Shown here: one piece after another, positions 18,526-26,331 of the stretch
Layout: every line of letters begins with the position of its first letter
How positions within the stretch are numbered: the stretch's first letter is position 1
Source of the DNA: Flavobacterium sp. PMTSA4
GTDB taxonomy: Bacteria > Bacteroidota > Bacteroidia > Flavobacteriales > Flavobacteriaceae
Direction: 5' to 3'
NCBI RefSeq assembly: GCF_032098525.1
Contig: NZ_CP134890.1
Coordinates: forward strand, 1,922,001 to 1,986,000
Length of the DNA: 64,000 nt
Notes under the pieces: model-generated
Databases searched by the model: none
The model's input: the letters and a program-made list of their open reading frames with translations, nothing else
Told to the model about the DNA's origin: nothing
Position numbers and translations under genes: made by a program

Positions 18526-18834
18526 AAATTAAGCATCATAACCTTAATTAAGCATGAATTCCTTAAATTAAGCTTTTACTTCTTAATTAAGCCTGTCTGC
18601 TCTTAATTTGAGGTTATTTACTTCTTAAAAGCAGTTTTAAACCTCAACAAAGAGGTTATTAACTTGAACAAAAGAGTTTTTAACTTCATCAAAGAAGATA
18701 TTTACTTAATCTACGAGGTTAATTACTCGAACAAAACAGTTTTGAACTTCATCGAAAAGGTTTTTTTCTTAAACCAAGTAGCTTTGAACCTCAATGATGA
18801 AGTTTTTTACTTAAAGCAATGTGTTCTTGAGATT
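18526..18834 (+). repeat. Degenerate tandem array, unit 21 nt, about 15 units
   Basis: The whole gap between the S41 protease and the FAD oxidoreductase genes is a tandem array. Unit starts at 18625, 18646, 18667, 18688, 18709, 18730, 18751, 18772, 18793 and 18814 are spaced exactly 21 nt. Earlier, more divergent TTAATTAAGC-type units start at 18544, 18563, 18583 and 18603, spaced 19-22 nt. The typical unit reads AACAAAGAGGTTWTTAACTT plus one base. Units differ from each other at roughly a third of positions, so this is an old or diversified array. There are no spacers, so it is not CRISPR. The array stops at the 3' end of the converging gene. See the related array at 26332-26499. Confidence 0.85.
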
Positions 18835-19441
18835 ATTTCCCAACCGAATCATGCACCTGAACATGAATTCCGTTGTTCCAAAGAGTTAAAATATCGGTGG
18901 CAACAGCTGCACCGCTTCCTGCAGCAATTGAAAACTGACTACGATGTCCAGCCAAAGTTCCACAAACATAAATTCCTTCGGTAACCAAATGGTCATCGTT
19001 CACCAATTGAATTTTGTTTTTCTCTGGATTTGACTTTTTATGTGGAATAATATAGTTTTCTAAACCTTCAATTGTAAAAGGATTGGATGCGCCAATGGCA
19101 ATCACAATTATTTTGGAAATATAGGTTTGTTTATTGGTAATAATTGTAAAACTTCCTGCTTTACCTTCAATTTTCATTACTTTTTCATTTGTAATTTGAC
19201 TAACATGTCCATATTGATTAGTCAAATGTTCTATACTAAAATCAAGTAATTCAGAACCTCGTTTTCCTGGAGTAATTCCATAAGCATTATTGAACACCGC
19301 ATTTTGAAGTGAAGAAGCCTTTTGATGAGCAATAATTCCAATCTTTTTGTCTGAAGCAAAAGGTTTGTTTTTGGCAGAACCAAGAATCAAAGCACACGAC
19401 ATACCCGAAACTCCGCCGCCAATAATTAGAACATCAAACAT
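18833..19441 (-). CDS. Small FAD-dependent oxidoreductase (thioredoxin reductase-like fold, single domain)
   Basis: This 202-residue flavoprotein begins with MFDVLIIGGGVSGMSCALIL, a canonical GxGxxG dinucleotide-binding motif. It ends with the second FAD motif EGIYVCGTLAGHRSQFSIAAGSGAAVATDIL. Between them TYISKIIVIAIGASNPF matches the ATG-like link. It lacks the inserted NADPH-binding domain and the redox CxxC of thioredoxin reductase, so it is about 100 residues shorter. Such short forms occur in Flavobacteriia, so I do not call it a pseudogene. The substrate is unknown. The last codons run into the edge of the 21-nt repeat array. Confidence 0.78.
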   Translation of the reverse strand: MFDVLIIGGGVSGMSCALILGSAKNKPFASDKKIGIIAHQKASSLQNAVFNNAYGITPGKRGSELLDFSIEHLTNQYGHVSQITNEKVMKIEGKAGSFTIITNKQTYISKIIVIAIGASNPFTIEGLENYIIPHKKSNPEKNKIQLVNDDHLVTEGIYVCGTLAGHRSQFSIAAGSGAAVATDILTLWNNGIHVQVHDSVGK

Positions 19442-19444
19442 AGA

Positions 19445-19642
19445 TTAGTTTTTCATTTTGTCTTCTATCTTTTTAGACATTCTAAAAATTAGAAGAATTA
19501 AAACGGCACAAAAAGCAGCAGCAATTCCAATTAAAGCTACAGCACTATCGCCTTCAAATGGTTTTTGAAAATCCAACAAGGTAACGTTGAATATAATTAA
19601 TCCTATAGCAAGTATGATTAATATGTTTGTAAATAATTTCAT
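19445..19642 (-). CDS. Small membrane protein (65 aa)
   Basis: Two hydrophobic helices (residues about 3-22 and 38-55) surround a short polar loop (FQKPFEGDSAVA), and a basic Lys-rich tail follows. No family is recognised. It sits 3 nt upstream of the FAD oxidoreductase gene on the same strand, so the two form an operon. The upstream gap to the MarC gene is only 37 nt. Confidence 0.6.
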   Translation of the reverse strand: MKLFTNILIILAIGLIIFNVTLLDFQKPFEGDSAVALIGIAAAFCAVLILLIFRMSKKIEDKMKN

Positions 19643-19679
19643 TTGACAGTATTATGGAACAAAAATATAAAAATTAGGA

Positions 19680-20255
19680 CTATATGAACAGACCTTTAAC
19701 ATTAGCGGCAAATAATTTAACAGCAATTGCCAAAAGAACCACACCAAACACTTTTCTGATGATGGCTATTCCGTTTTTACTCAACATGCGTTCAATTTTA
19801 GACGATGATTTTAAAACGGCATAAACCAAAATAATATTCAAAAGAATGGCAATAATAATATTCACCGACTGAAATTCGGCACGTAGCGAAAGCAAAGTAG
19901 TCATTGTTCCTGCACCAGCAATCAAAGGAAAAGCAATCGGCACAATAGAAGCCGAACTGGCTTGTTCATCTCTATATAAACGAATACCAAGTATCATTTC
20001 TAAAGCAAGAAAAAACAAAACAAAAGAACCAGCAACCGCAAACGAATTGACATCAATTCCAATAAGTTTTAATATTTCTTCACCAACAAACAAAAAAGCA
20101 ATCATAATTCCGGCTGAAACTAAAGACGCTTTCTCTGATTGAATATGTCCAAATTTTGACCTCAAATCTATAATAATCGGAATACTTCCAATAATATCAA
20201 TCACAGCAAAAAGTACCATTGTTGCCGTCACTATTTCTCTAAAATCTATATTCAT
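19680..20255 (-). CDS. MarC family integral membrane protein
   Basis: This inner-membrane protein of 191 residues has six predicted transmembrane helices. MarC-family hallmarks are ATMVLFAVIDIIGSIPIIIDL at the start and AFPLIAGAGTMTTLLSL in the middle. I start it at MNIDFREI; an upstream Met at 20282 adds ITFAKSFT, which is not conserved in the family. The family was once linked to multiple antibiotic resistance but its function is unresolved. It is divergent from the DUF3109 gene, and both are transcribed from the short gap 20256-20352. Confidence 0.88.
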   Translation of the reverse strand: MNIDFREIVTATMVLFAVIDIIGSIPIIIDLRSKFGHIQSEKASLVSAGIMIAFLFVGEEILKLIGIDVNSFAVAGSFVLFFLALEMILGIRLYRDEQASSASIVPIAFPLIAGAGTMTTLLSLRAEFQSVNIIIAILLNIILVYAVLKSSSKIERMLSKNGIAIIRKVFGVVLLAIAVKLFAANVKGLFI

Positions 20256-20322
20256 TGTAAAACTTTTTGCAAAAGTAATCATTTCAAAAAAGGAAAAATA
20301 GATTTAGCATTTGTAAAATGGC

Positions 20323-20330
20323 TATTTTTG
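20323..20330 (+). promoter_or_regulatory. Candidate -7 element of the DUF3109 gene
   Basis: TATTTTTG is a perfect TAnnTTTG match 22 nt before the start codon. No good TTTG box is present 19 nt upstream, so only the -7 half is supported. Confidence 0.4.
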
Positions 20331-20352
20331 CAACTCAGAAAACTCGAGTTTC

Positions 20353-20925
20353 ATGTTTCAATTAGGTAAAACCATCGTTTCGGAAGATATTTTAGAAAAA
20401 GATTTTGTGTGCAATCTCTCGGCTTGTCATGGCGCATGTTGTGTTGATGGCGATGCTGGCGCACCTTTGACCAAAGAAGAAACTAAAATTCTGGAAGAAA
20501 TCTATCCAAAAGTAAAACCCTTTTTAAGAAAAGAAGGCATTGAAGCTATAGAACGATTAGGAACTTGGGTTGTTGGTACCGAGCAAGATTTAGAAACTCC
20601 TCTAATCGATAATAAAGATTGTGCCTATGTTATTTTTGATGGCAAAACAGCACTTTGTGGCATTGAACAGGCGTATAACCAAGGAATAATTGATTGGAAA
20701 AAACCAGTTTCTTGCCATTTATATCCTATCAGAGTAAAAGACTTCACCGAGTTTGCTGCGGTCAATTATGACCGTTGGGACATTTGCAATCCTGCATGTT
20801 CATTAGGAAAAGAACTCGAAGTTCCTGTTTATAAATTTGTAAAAGAAGCTTTGATTAGACGTTTTGGAGAATCATGGTATGCAGACCTTGAAAAAGTAGC
20901 CGAAGATTTAAAAGACGGAAAATAA
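20353..20925 (+). CDS. DUF3109 family cysteine-rich protein
   Basis: This 190-residue cytosolic protein has a striking Cys pattern: FVCNLSACHGACCVDGDAG near residue 25, then single Cys in DNKDCAYV, TALCGIEQA and KPVSCHLYPIRV, and CNPACSLGK near residue 150. This distribution (CxxxCxxxCC plus paired later Cys) is typical of DUF3109 and of YkgJ-like proteins thought to bind zinc or an iron-sulfur cluster. The function is not established. It appears monocistronic, divergent from marC. Confidence 0.82.
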   Translation: MFQLGKTIVSEDILEKDFVCNLSACHGACCVDGDAGAPLTKEETKILEEIYPKVKPFLRKEGIEAIERLGTWVVGTEQDLETPLIDNKDCAYVIFDGKTALCGIEQAYNQGIIDWKKPVSCHLYPIRVKDFTEFAAVNYDRWDICNPACSLGKELEVPVYKFVKEALIRRFGESWYADLEKVAEDLKDGK

Positions 20926-21223
20926 TCCCGATAAATTTAACACGTTAAATAATATCAAACCTTCGAATCGCTATCTATTGTTACTATTTTTTAATTCATT
21001 TTTGTTAAAAACAACTCCTTTTTTTAACATTGCCTAACTAATTAATTGACTAAATTAGAGCAACTTAAAACTTCTGCTTTTTTTAAACTTTACATCTACT
21101 GATGCTGTAATTTCGAAGTAGCTCAATTTTAAAAAAAAACAACAAAAAGGGGAAGAAAATCAACAAACCTTATCTTTTTAATAATTGCTATTTCATTTTA
21201 TTAATTTTAAAATTTTAAAAAAC
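20926..21223. other. AT-rich intergenic region without recognised element
   Basis: These 298 nt contain homopolymer A and T runs and a purine stretch (AAAAAGGGGAAGAAAAT) but no convincing promoter match, hairpin or reading frame. Confidence 0.5.
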
Positions 21224-21769
21224 ATGAAGTCAATTATTAGTGTATTAGTTGTGTTAGCATTTGCTATCCCAACTTTTAGTCAAGAAACGAATTATACTGG
21301 TAAATTTGATGATACTTCTAAAAACATTAAGTTACCAGCGGTAGTAATCAAAAAAGTAGGCGAAGATTTCAGTGTATATCTTCCCGAAATTGAAAATCAA
21401 GACAGTAAAATAAATTATATCCAAAATACATTCATAGCGTACGATTTGGGTAAAGATCTTGAAGGCTATGATAATTTTTTAGTTTATATGGATATTAAAG
21501 ATGCATCTTTGGTAGCAACTTATAACGAAAAAGGGAAACTTATTAAAGTGGTTGAAAAATATGATAATGTTAGATTACCCAACATCGTATTGAATAAAAT
21601 ACTAAAAGAATACCCTAATTGGAGAATAATTAAAGACCGATATTCTTATTCACAAGAAGAAGGTGATGTAACTAAAAAACACTATGATGTGCTATTAGAA
21701 AAAAACAATCAAGTTCAAAAAATTGTTATTGCATCCAATGGTGAGTTTATAAAACGCAAAACAAACTAA
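21224..21769 (+). CDS. Secreted hypothetical protein (PepSY-like fold possible)
   Basis: From the ATG at 21224 the protein is 181 residues with a clean signal peptide (MKSIISVLVVLAFAIPTFSQ). An in-frame alternative start at 21185 only adds hydrophobic LFHFINFKILKN and is rejected. The mature part holds two similar alpha-beta stretches, one with NIVLNKILKEYPNWRIIKDRYSY followed by YDVLLEKNNQVQKIVIASNGEFI. This is the pattern of the small PepSY-like domains common in Flavobacterium secreted proteins. No catalytic residues are seen. It is monocistronic with a strong terminator. Confidence 0.6.
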   Translation: MKSIISVLVVLAFAIPTFSQETNYTGKFDDTSKNIKLPAVVIKKVGEDFSVYLPEIENQDSKINYIQNTFIAYDLGKDLEGYDNFLVYMDIKDASLVATYNEKGKLIKVVEKYDNVRLPNIVLNKILKEYPNWRIIKDRYSYSQEEGDVTKKHYDVLLEKNNQVQKIVIASNGEFIKRKTN

Positions 21770-21780
21770 CATAAAAAAAT

Positions 21781-21813
21781 AAAAAAGCGAAGTTTTTCTA
21801 CTTCGCTTTTTTT
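21781..21813. terminator. Bidirectional terminator between secreted protein gene and tRNA-Ala
   Basis: AAAAAAGCGAAGT pairs with ACTTCGCTTTTTT across a 6-nt loop. It sits 12 nt past the plus-strand stop and directly after the 3' end of the minus-strand tRNA. Confidence 0.88.
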
Positions 21814-21814
21814 G

Positions 21815-21888
21815 TGGAGAAGATGGGATTCGAACCCACGACCTCTTGACTGCCAGTCAAGCACTCTAACCAACTGAGCTACATCCCC
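21815..21888 (-). tRNA. tRNA-Ala (anticodon GGC)
   Basis: The 74-nt minus-strand sequence folds as a full cloverleaf. It has acceptor GGGGATG with CTTCTCC, D-stem GCTC/GAGT, anticodon stem CTTGA/TCAAG with loop CTGGCAG (anticodon GGC), and T-arm GTGGG-TTCGAAT-CCCAT with discriminator A. The third acceptor pair is G:U, the classic alanine identity element, which confirms the assignment. One T:T mismatch is present at acceptor pair 6. CCA is not encoded. A terminator follows at once. Confidence 0.95.
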
Positions 21889-21968
21889 AAATGTGGAAAG
21901 CAAATATACTCTTTTTCCATTTCAAATAAGAGAAAAAATAAAATCCCCAATACTTACATTCAATTTAC

Positions 21969-21976
21969 TAAATTTG
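21969..21976 (+). promoter_or_regulatory. Candidate -7 element of queD-lpxH
   Basis: TAAATTTG is a perfect TAnnTTTG match 17 nt before the queD start codon. The -33 half is not evident. Confidence 0.4.
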
Positions 21977-21993
21977 TAGTTCAAAATCAGTTT

Positions 21994-22446
21994 ATGAGCA
22001 ACATCCGAATTACCAAACAGTTTTCTTTCGAAACCGGTCATGCACTCTATGGTTACGATGGAAAATGTAAAAACGTTCACGGTCATAGTTACAAATTATC
22101 AGTAACTGTAATCGGAAAACCAATTTCAGATACTTCTAATGTAAAATACGGTATGGTTATCGATTTCTCTGACCTGAAAACCATTGTTCGCGAAGAAATT
22201 GTAGATGTTTTTGATCACGCTACCGTTTTCAACAAAAACACACCTCATGTTGAATTGGCCAACGAACTGAAAGAACGCGGTCATCATGTAATCTTGGTAG
22301 ATTACCAGCCAACAAGCGAAAACATGGTGATTGATTTTGCTCAAAAAATAAAAAGTCGTTTACCCAAAGACATTCAACTCCATTCCTTAAAATTACAAGA
22401 AACCGAAAGCTCTTTTGCCGAATGGTATGCTTCCGATAATCAATAA
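21994..22446 (+). CDS. queD: 6-carboxytetrahydropterin synthase (QueD/PTPS family)
   Basis: This enzyme converts dihydroneopterin triphosphate to 6-carboxytetrahydropterin in the synthesis of queuosine tRNA modification. The zinc site and catalytic Cys are visible: FETGHALYGYDGKCKNVHGHSYKL contains the first His, the nucleophilic Cys and the HGH zinc ligands. The catalytic Asp-His pair is in VDVFDHATVFN. The terminal LQETESSFAEWY contains the substrate-binding Glu. Its 150-residue length is usual for the longer Bacteroidota form. lpxH begins 13 nt later and is probably co-transcribed. Confidence 0.9.
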   Translation: MSNIRITKQFSFETGHALYGYDGKCKNVHGHSYKLSVTVIGKPISDTSNVKYGMVIDFSDLKTIVREEIVDVFDHATVFNKNTPHVELANELKERGHHVILVDYQPTSENMVIDFAQKIKSRLPKDIQLHSLKLQETESSFAEWYASDNQ

Positions 22447-22458
22447 TTTTATTCCTTG

Positions 22459-23211
22459 ATGAACATTTCTCCCAATAAAAAAATATACTTTGCTTCCGAC
22501 CAACACTTTGGTGCGCCAACGCCCGAAGCGAGTTTTCCGCGCGAGCAAAAGTTTGTCGCTTGGTTGGATGAAGTAAAAAAAGATGCAGAATGCATTTTCC
22601 TCTTGGGCGATTTATTCGATTTTTGGTTCGAATACAAAACCGTAGTGCCTAAAGGTTTCGTTCGTGTATTAGGTAAGCTAGCCGAAATTCGCGACAGCGG
22701 TATCCCAATTTATTTCTTCGTGGGCAATCACGATTTGTGGATGCACGATTATTTTGAAAAAGAACTCAACATTCCGGTTTATCACGACAATCAGGAATAT
22801 ACCTTTAACGGAAAAACATTTCTTATTGGTCACGGTGACGGAAAAGGTCCGGGTGACAAAGGCTACAAACGAATGAAAAAAGTCTTCACCAATCCGTTTT
22901 CAAAATGGTTGTTCCGTTGGTTGCATCCCGATATCGGCGTGAGACTGGCACAATACCTTTCCGTTAAAAACAAATTGATTTCTGGCGAAGCCGATGTAAA
23001 ATTCTTAGGCGAAGACAAAGAATGGTTAGTGCAATACTCAAAACGCAAGCTCGAAACCAAGCATTACAATTATTTGGTTTTCGGTCACCGTCATCTACCA
23101 ATGATTCTTGAAGTAGGCGAAAATTCAGAATACGTCAACCTTGGTGATTGGATTGGTTATTTTACCTATGGCGTTTTTGATGGAGAAAAGTTGGAGTTGA
23201 AAGAGTATTAA
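22459..23211 (+). CDS. lpxH: UDP-2,3-diacylglucosamine diphosphatase (LpxH-like)
   Basis: This calcineurin-type metallophosphoesterase cleaves UDP-2,3-diacylglucosamine to lipid X in lipid A synthesis, at the inner face of the cytoplasmic membrane. All five metal motifs are present: ASDQHFGAP, LLGDLFDFWFEY, FVGNHDLWMHDY, LIGHGDGKG and VFGHRHLP. The DLFDFWFEY segment is specific to the LpxH branch. At 250 residues the length is normal. I start at the ATG at 22459; a TTG one codon earlier is not needed. Its 3' end overlaps the convergent MFS gene by 4 nt. Confidence 0.88.
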   Translation: MNISPNKKIYFASDQHFGAPTPEASFPREQKFVAWLDEVKKDAECIFLLGDLFDFWFEYKTVVPKGFVRVLGKLAEIRDSGIPIYFFVGNHDLWMHDYFEKELNIPVYHDNQEYTFNGKTFLIGHGDGKGPGDKGYKRMKKVFTNPFSKWLFRWLHPDIGVRLAQYLSVKNKLISGEADVKFLGEDKEWLVQYSKRKLETKHYNYLVFGHRHLPMILEVGENSEYVNLGDWIGYFTYGVFDGEKLELKEY

Positions 23212-24476
23212 TCCCCATTCTGCAAAGCTTCCACGTCTTTCTCCAAATCCAGGTTTCTAAACGATGGCGAAACAATTCCCGTAAAAGCAACCGTTATCAA
23301 AGTCATAGTTCCTCCAAAAACTACTGCAGTAACCGTTCCCATCAGTTTAGCGGTCAATCCACTTTCAAAAGCACCCAATTCGTTCGACGAACCCACAAAG
23401 ATAGAATTCACCGAAGCTACTCTTCCACGCATATTATCAGGCGTATGCAATTGCAAAATCGTATTTCTGATAACCACCGAAACACCATCAAACACACCAC
23501 TGAAAAACATCGCCAAAACCGAAACCCAGAAAATAGTCGATAACCCAAAAACAATAATACAAACACCAAACATAAATATCGCGGTCAGCAGTTTCATTCC
23601 TGCTTTTCGATTCAACGAAATATAAGCCGACAGTATCATCGTAATAATCGAACCAACAGCCGGCGCAGCTCTAAGAATTCCAAATCCTTCCGAACCAACT
23701 TTTAAAATATCCTGAGCAAATATCGGCAGTAAAGCCATTGCACCACCAAAAAGCACCGCAATCATATCCAGCGAAATCGCGCCAAGTATCGTTTTATTTT
23801 TAAACACAAACTTCACGCCTTCTGCCAAACTCTGAAATATTGGTTCACCAATTTTTGGGTTCATAATTGGTTTGCGCTCTATCTTGGTTAAAACCAACAA
23901 AGCAAACAGCGAAAACCCTAATACTAAGCACATCGACCAATGGACACCAATTAAGCTGATAGCAAATCCCGCAATCGCAGGACCAAACATTGCCGCCATT
24001 TGCCATATCGAGCTGCTCCAGGTAGAAGCATTCGGGTAGGCTTTTTTAGGAACAACCAAAGAAAGTAACGAAAATATCGTTGGGCTGATAAATGCTCTGA
24101 CCAATCCACCTAAAAAAACCAAACCATAAACTACATATAAGATGGTTTGCAGCGACAAATCCTTAGTAATACTGGGAACCGTAATTAAAAACAACCCCAA
24201 ACTCACCACCGAAAACGCCAGTATACATTTCACTAATAAGCTTTTCTTCTCCTTTTGGTCAACCACGTGTCCGGCAAACAATGCCATCCCAACCGCAGGA
24301 ATAATCTCCATCAATCCAATGATACCAAGCGATAACGGATCTTTGGTCAGGCTATACACTTCCCATTCGATGATAACAAACTGCATCGACCATGCAAAAA
24401 CCATGGCAAATCGCATTAACAAAAAAAGATTGAATTCTCTATACCGTAGCGCTTCGTAAGGATCGTTTTTTTTCAT
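23208..24476 (-). CDS. MFS transporter, EntS-like (MFS_3) branch
   Basis: This 422-residue inner-membrane transporter has 12 predicted helices. The start NDPYEALRYREFNLFLLMRFAMVFAWSMQ and the first intracellular loop GHVVDQKEKKSLLVKC resemble the enterobactin-exporter/macrolide-efflux-like MFS_3 subfamily. GVFDGVSVVIRNTILQLHTPDNMRGRVASVNSIF, with its MRGRV motif, is also typical of it. The substrate cannot be read from sequence. The start codon abuts the recJ stop (adjacent bases), so it is the second gene of a recJ-MFS transcript. Confidence 0.85.
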   Translation of the reverse strand: MKKNDPYEALRYREFNLFLLMRFAMVFAWSMQFVIIEWEVYSLTKDPLSLGIIGLMEIIPAVGMALFAGHVVDQKEKKSLLVKCILAFSVVSLGLFLITVPSITKDLSLQTILYVVYGLVFLGGLVRAFISPTIFSLLSLVVPKKAYPNASTWSSSIWQMAAMFGPAIAGFAISLIGVHWSMCLVLGFSLFALLVLTKIERKPIMNPKIGEPIFQSLAEGVKFVFKNKTILGAISLDMIAVLFGGAMALLPIFAQDILKVGSEGFGILRAAPAVGSIITMILSAYISLNRKAGMKLLTAIFMFGVCIIVFGLSTIFWVSVLAMFFSGVFDGVSVVIRNTILQLHTPDNMRGRVASVNSIFVGSSNELGAFESGLTAKLMGTVTAVVFGGTMTLITVAFTGIVSPSFRNLDLEKDVEALQNGD

Positions 24477-26171
24477 CTAATTGGGCTTAATATCTTTCAA
24501 TCGCAGTTGCAAAGATACGGTTCCATTAAATTCATTTTCATCAATACAATAACAAATTGCTATCGGTTGATGGTTTTTGGTGATAGGCAATTGATTTCCA
24601 AATCCAAAACCAATAACCCCAATTCCTTCCGAGTTGTTTTGCTTCACAAAAAGCTTTAAATGCTCATCATCCTGACCAATCGTTTTCCCATAACCAGTAT
24701 CAATCACATTCTTGGTCATAAAAACTGGCGTCATGTTTTGCGGTCCAAAAGGCTCAAATTGGTTTAACAACCGCATCAATCGTTCATTAATATCTGTAAA
24801 ATTAATTTCAGCATCTATCGAAACCTCCGGAATCAATAAATCAGGATGAATGGTTTGTTCCACTACTTTTTCAAATGCTTCTTTGAAGGCAGGATAATTT
24901 TCCTCTTTCAAAGTCATTCCTGCCGCATACATATGGCCACCAAATTGCTCCAAATGCTCCGAAACCGCTTCCAAAGCATTATAAATATCAAAATCCTTCA
25001 CCGACCGTGCCGAAGCCGCCAACTTGTCACCGCTTTTAGTAAACACTATCGTTGGTCGATAATGGGTTTCAATCAATCGCGAAGCCACAATACCAATCAC
25101 GCCTTTGTGCCAGTCTTCCTGATACACCACAGTAGTAAAGCGGTTCGTTTCGTTGTTTTGTGTTATTTGTGCCAGCGCTTCCACCGTGATTTGTTTGTCC
25201 AAATCCTTTCGGTCGCTGTTATGTTGTTCTATCTCTGCCGCAAACTGTGCTGCTTGGTCTAAATCATATTCGGTAAGTAGCGCCACGGCTTCGTTACCGT
25301 GTTTTATCCTTCCCGCCGCATTAATTCTCGGCGCAATAATAAAAACAACATCCGTTATCGTCAGTACTTTCTTTTTTACATTTTGGATTAACGCTTTAAT
25401 TCCCGGTCGCGGATTGCTGTTGATAACGTCCAATCCAAACTTTGCCAAAACCCGATTTTCTCCCGTCATCGGAACAATATCTGCCGCAATCGCCGTTGCC
25501 ACCAAGTCCAGATAAACCATCAAATCGTCTATCGTTTGATTTCGATGCTGCGCCAATGCCTGAACCAACTTAAACCCAACACCACAACCACACAGCTCAT
25601 CATACGGATAGGTGCAATCTTCCCGTTTTGGGTCCAATACCGCCACCGCATTCGGCAAAACATCGCCCGGTCGGTGATGGTCGCAAATAATAAAATCAAT
25701 GTTTTTTGCTGTAGCATAATCGATATGCTCAATCGATTTAATACCACAATCGAGTGCAATGATTAACGAAAATCCGTTGTCTTCCGCAAAATCAATTCCT
25801 TTATAGGATATCCCATACCCTTCATCATATCGGTCGGGAATATAAGTTGCCACATTGGGATAAAAACTTTTCAAATAACCCGACACCAGCGAAACCGCCG
25901 TTGTTCCATCAACATCATAATCCCCAAAGACCAATATGTTTTCCTCGTTTTCAATCGCCTGTTCAATGCGCGAAACCGCTTTGTCCATATCTTTCATCAA
26001 ATACGGATTGTGCAAATCGTCTAAACTTGGCCTGAAAAACGCACGTGCCTGCTCATACGTCTCAATACCTCGTTGCACCAACAGCGTTGCAATGATTTCA
26101 TCTACTTTTAACACCTCCATTAAGTGGTTTACTCTTTCGGCATCAGGTTTTGGTTTGACGTTCCAACGCAT
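24477..26171 (-). CDS. recJ: Single-stranded-DNA-specific exonuclease RecJ
   Basis: This 5'-3' single-strand exonuclease acts in recombination and repair (564 residues). DHH-family motifs are intact: NILVFGDYDVDGTTAVSLV (motif I with catalytic Asp), LIIALDCGIKS, DFIICDHHRPGDVLPNA (the DHH motif) and APRINAAGRIKHG. DHHA1-type residues are seen in SARSVKDFDIYNALEAVSEHLEQFGGHMYAAGMTL with GGH. A C-terminal OB-like region closes the protein. The length is typical. It is the first gene of a two-gene transcript with the MFS gene. The repeat-containing region lies directly upstream. Confidence 0.95.
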   Translation of the reverse strand: MRWNVKPKPDAERVNHLMEVLKVDEIIATLLVQRGIETYEQARAFFRPSLDDLHNPYLMKDMDKAVSRIEQAIENEENILVFGDYDVDGTTAVSLVSGYLKSFYPNVATYIPDRYDEGYGISYKGIDFAEDNGFSLIIALDCGIKSIEHIDYATAKNIDFIICDHHRPGDVLPNAVAVLDPKREDCTYPYDELCGCGVGFKLVQALAQHRNQTIDDLMVYLDLVATAIAADIVPMTGENRVLAKFGLDVINSNPRPGIKALIQNVKKKVLTITDVVFIIAPRINAAGRIKHGNEAVALLTEYDLDQAAQFAAEIEQHNSDRKDLDKQITVEALAQITQNNETNRFTTVVYQEDWHKGVIGIVASRLIETHYRPTIVFTKSGDKLAASARSVKDFDIYNALEAVSEHLEQFGGHMYAAGMTLKEENYPAFKEAFEKVVEQTIHPDLLIPEVSIDAEINFTDINERLMRLLNQFEPFGPQNMTPVFMTKNVIDTGYGKTIGQDDEHLKLFVKQNNSEGIGVIGFGFGNQLPITKNHQPIAICYCIDENEFNGTVSLQLRLKDIKPN

Positions 26172-26331
26172 TTCTAATTTTGAATTTAGAGTTTAGAATT
26201 TTGAATTTTAAATTGGGTGTATAAAAGTATGAAAATATTGTTTGGATTTTTGGGTTACTGGTTTTGGAGTTTTTTTTACTTGGATTAAAATTTGGTTGCG
26301 GAATGCATGTGTTGTTTTTCGGGATGTGTTA
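26172..26331. other. recJ upstream region with low-complexity repeats
   Basis: It contains repeated words TTTAGAGTTTAGAATTTTGAATTTT (given as successive overlapping 8-mers TTTAGAGT, TTTAGAAT, TTTGAATT) followed by T/G-rich sequence that grades into the 21-nt array. No clear promoter for recJ was identified. Confidence 0.4.

Noticed and set aside
18664..18984. A 106-codon plus-strand frame through the 21-nt array, reading as heptads (KVFNFIN-like)
   Set aside because: A 21-nt unit keeps any stop-free frame open automatically. The frame overlaps the conserved FAD oxidoreductase gene on the other strand, and its second half has no repeat or coding character.
19680..20255. Antibiotic resistance role for the MarC protein
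   Set aside because: The historical link of MarC to multidrug resistance has not held up, and the neighbouring genes give no support.
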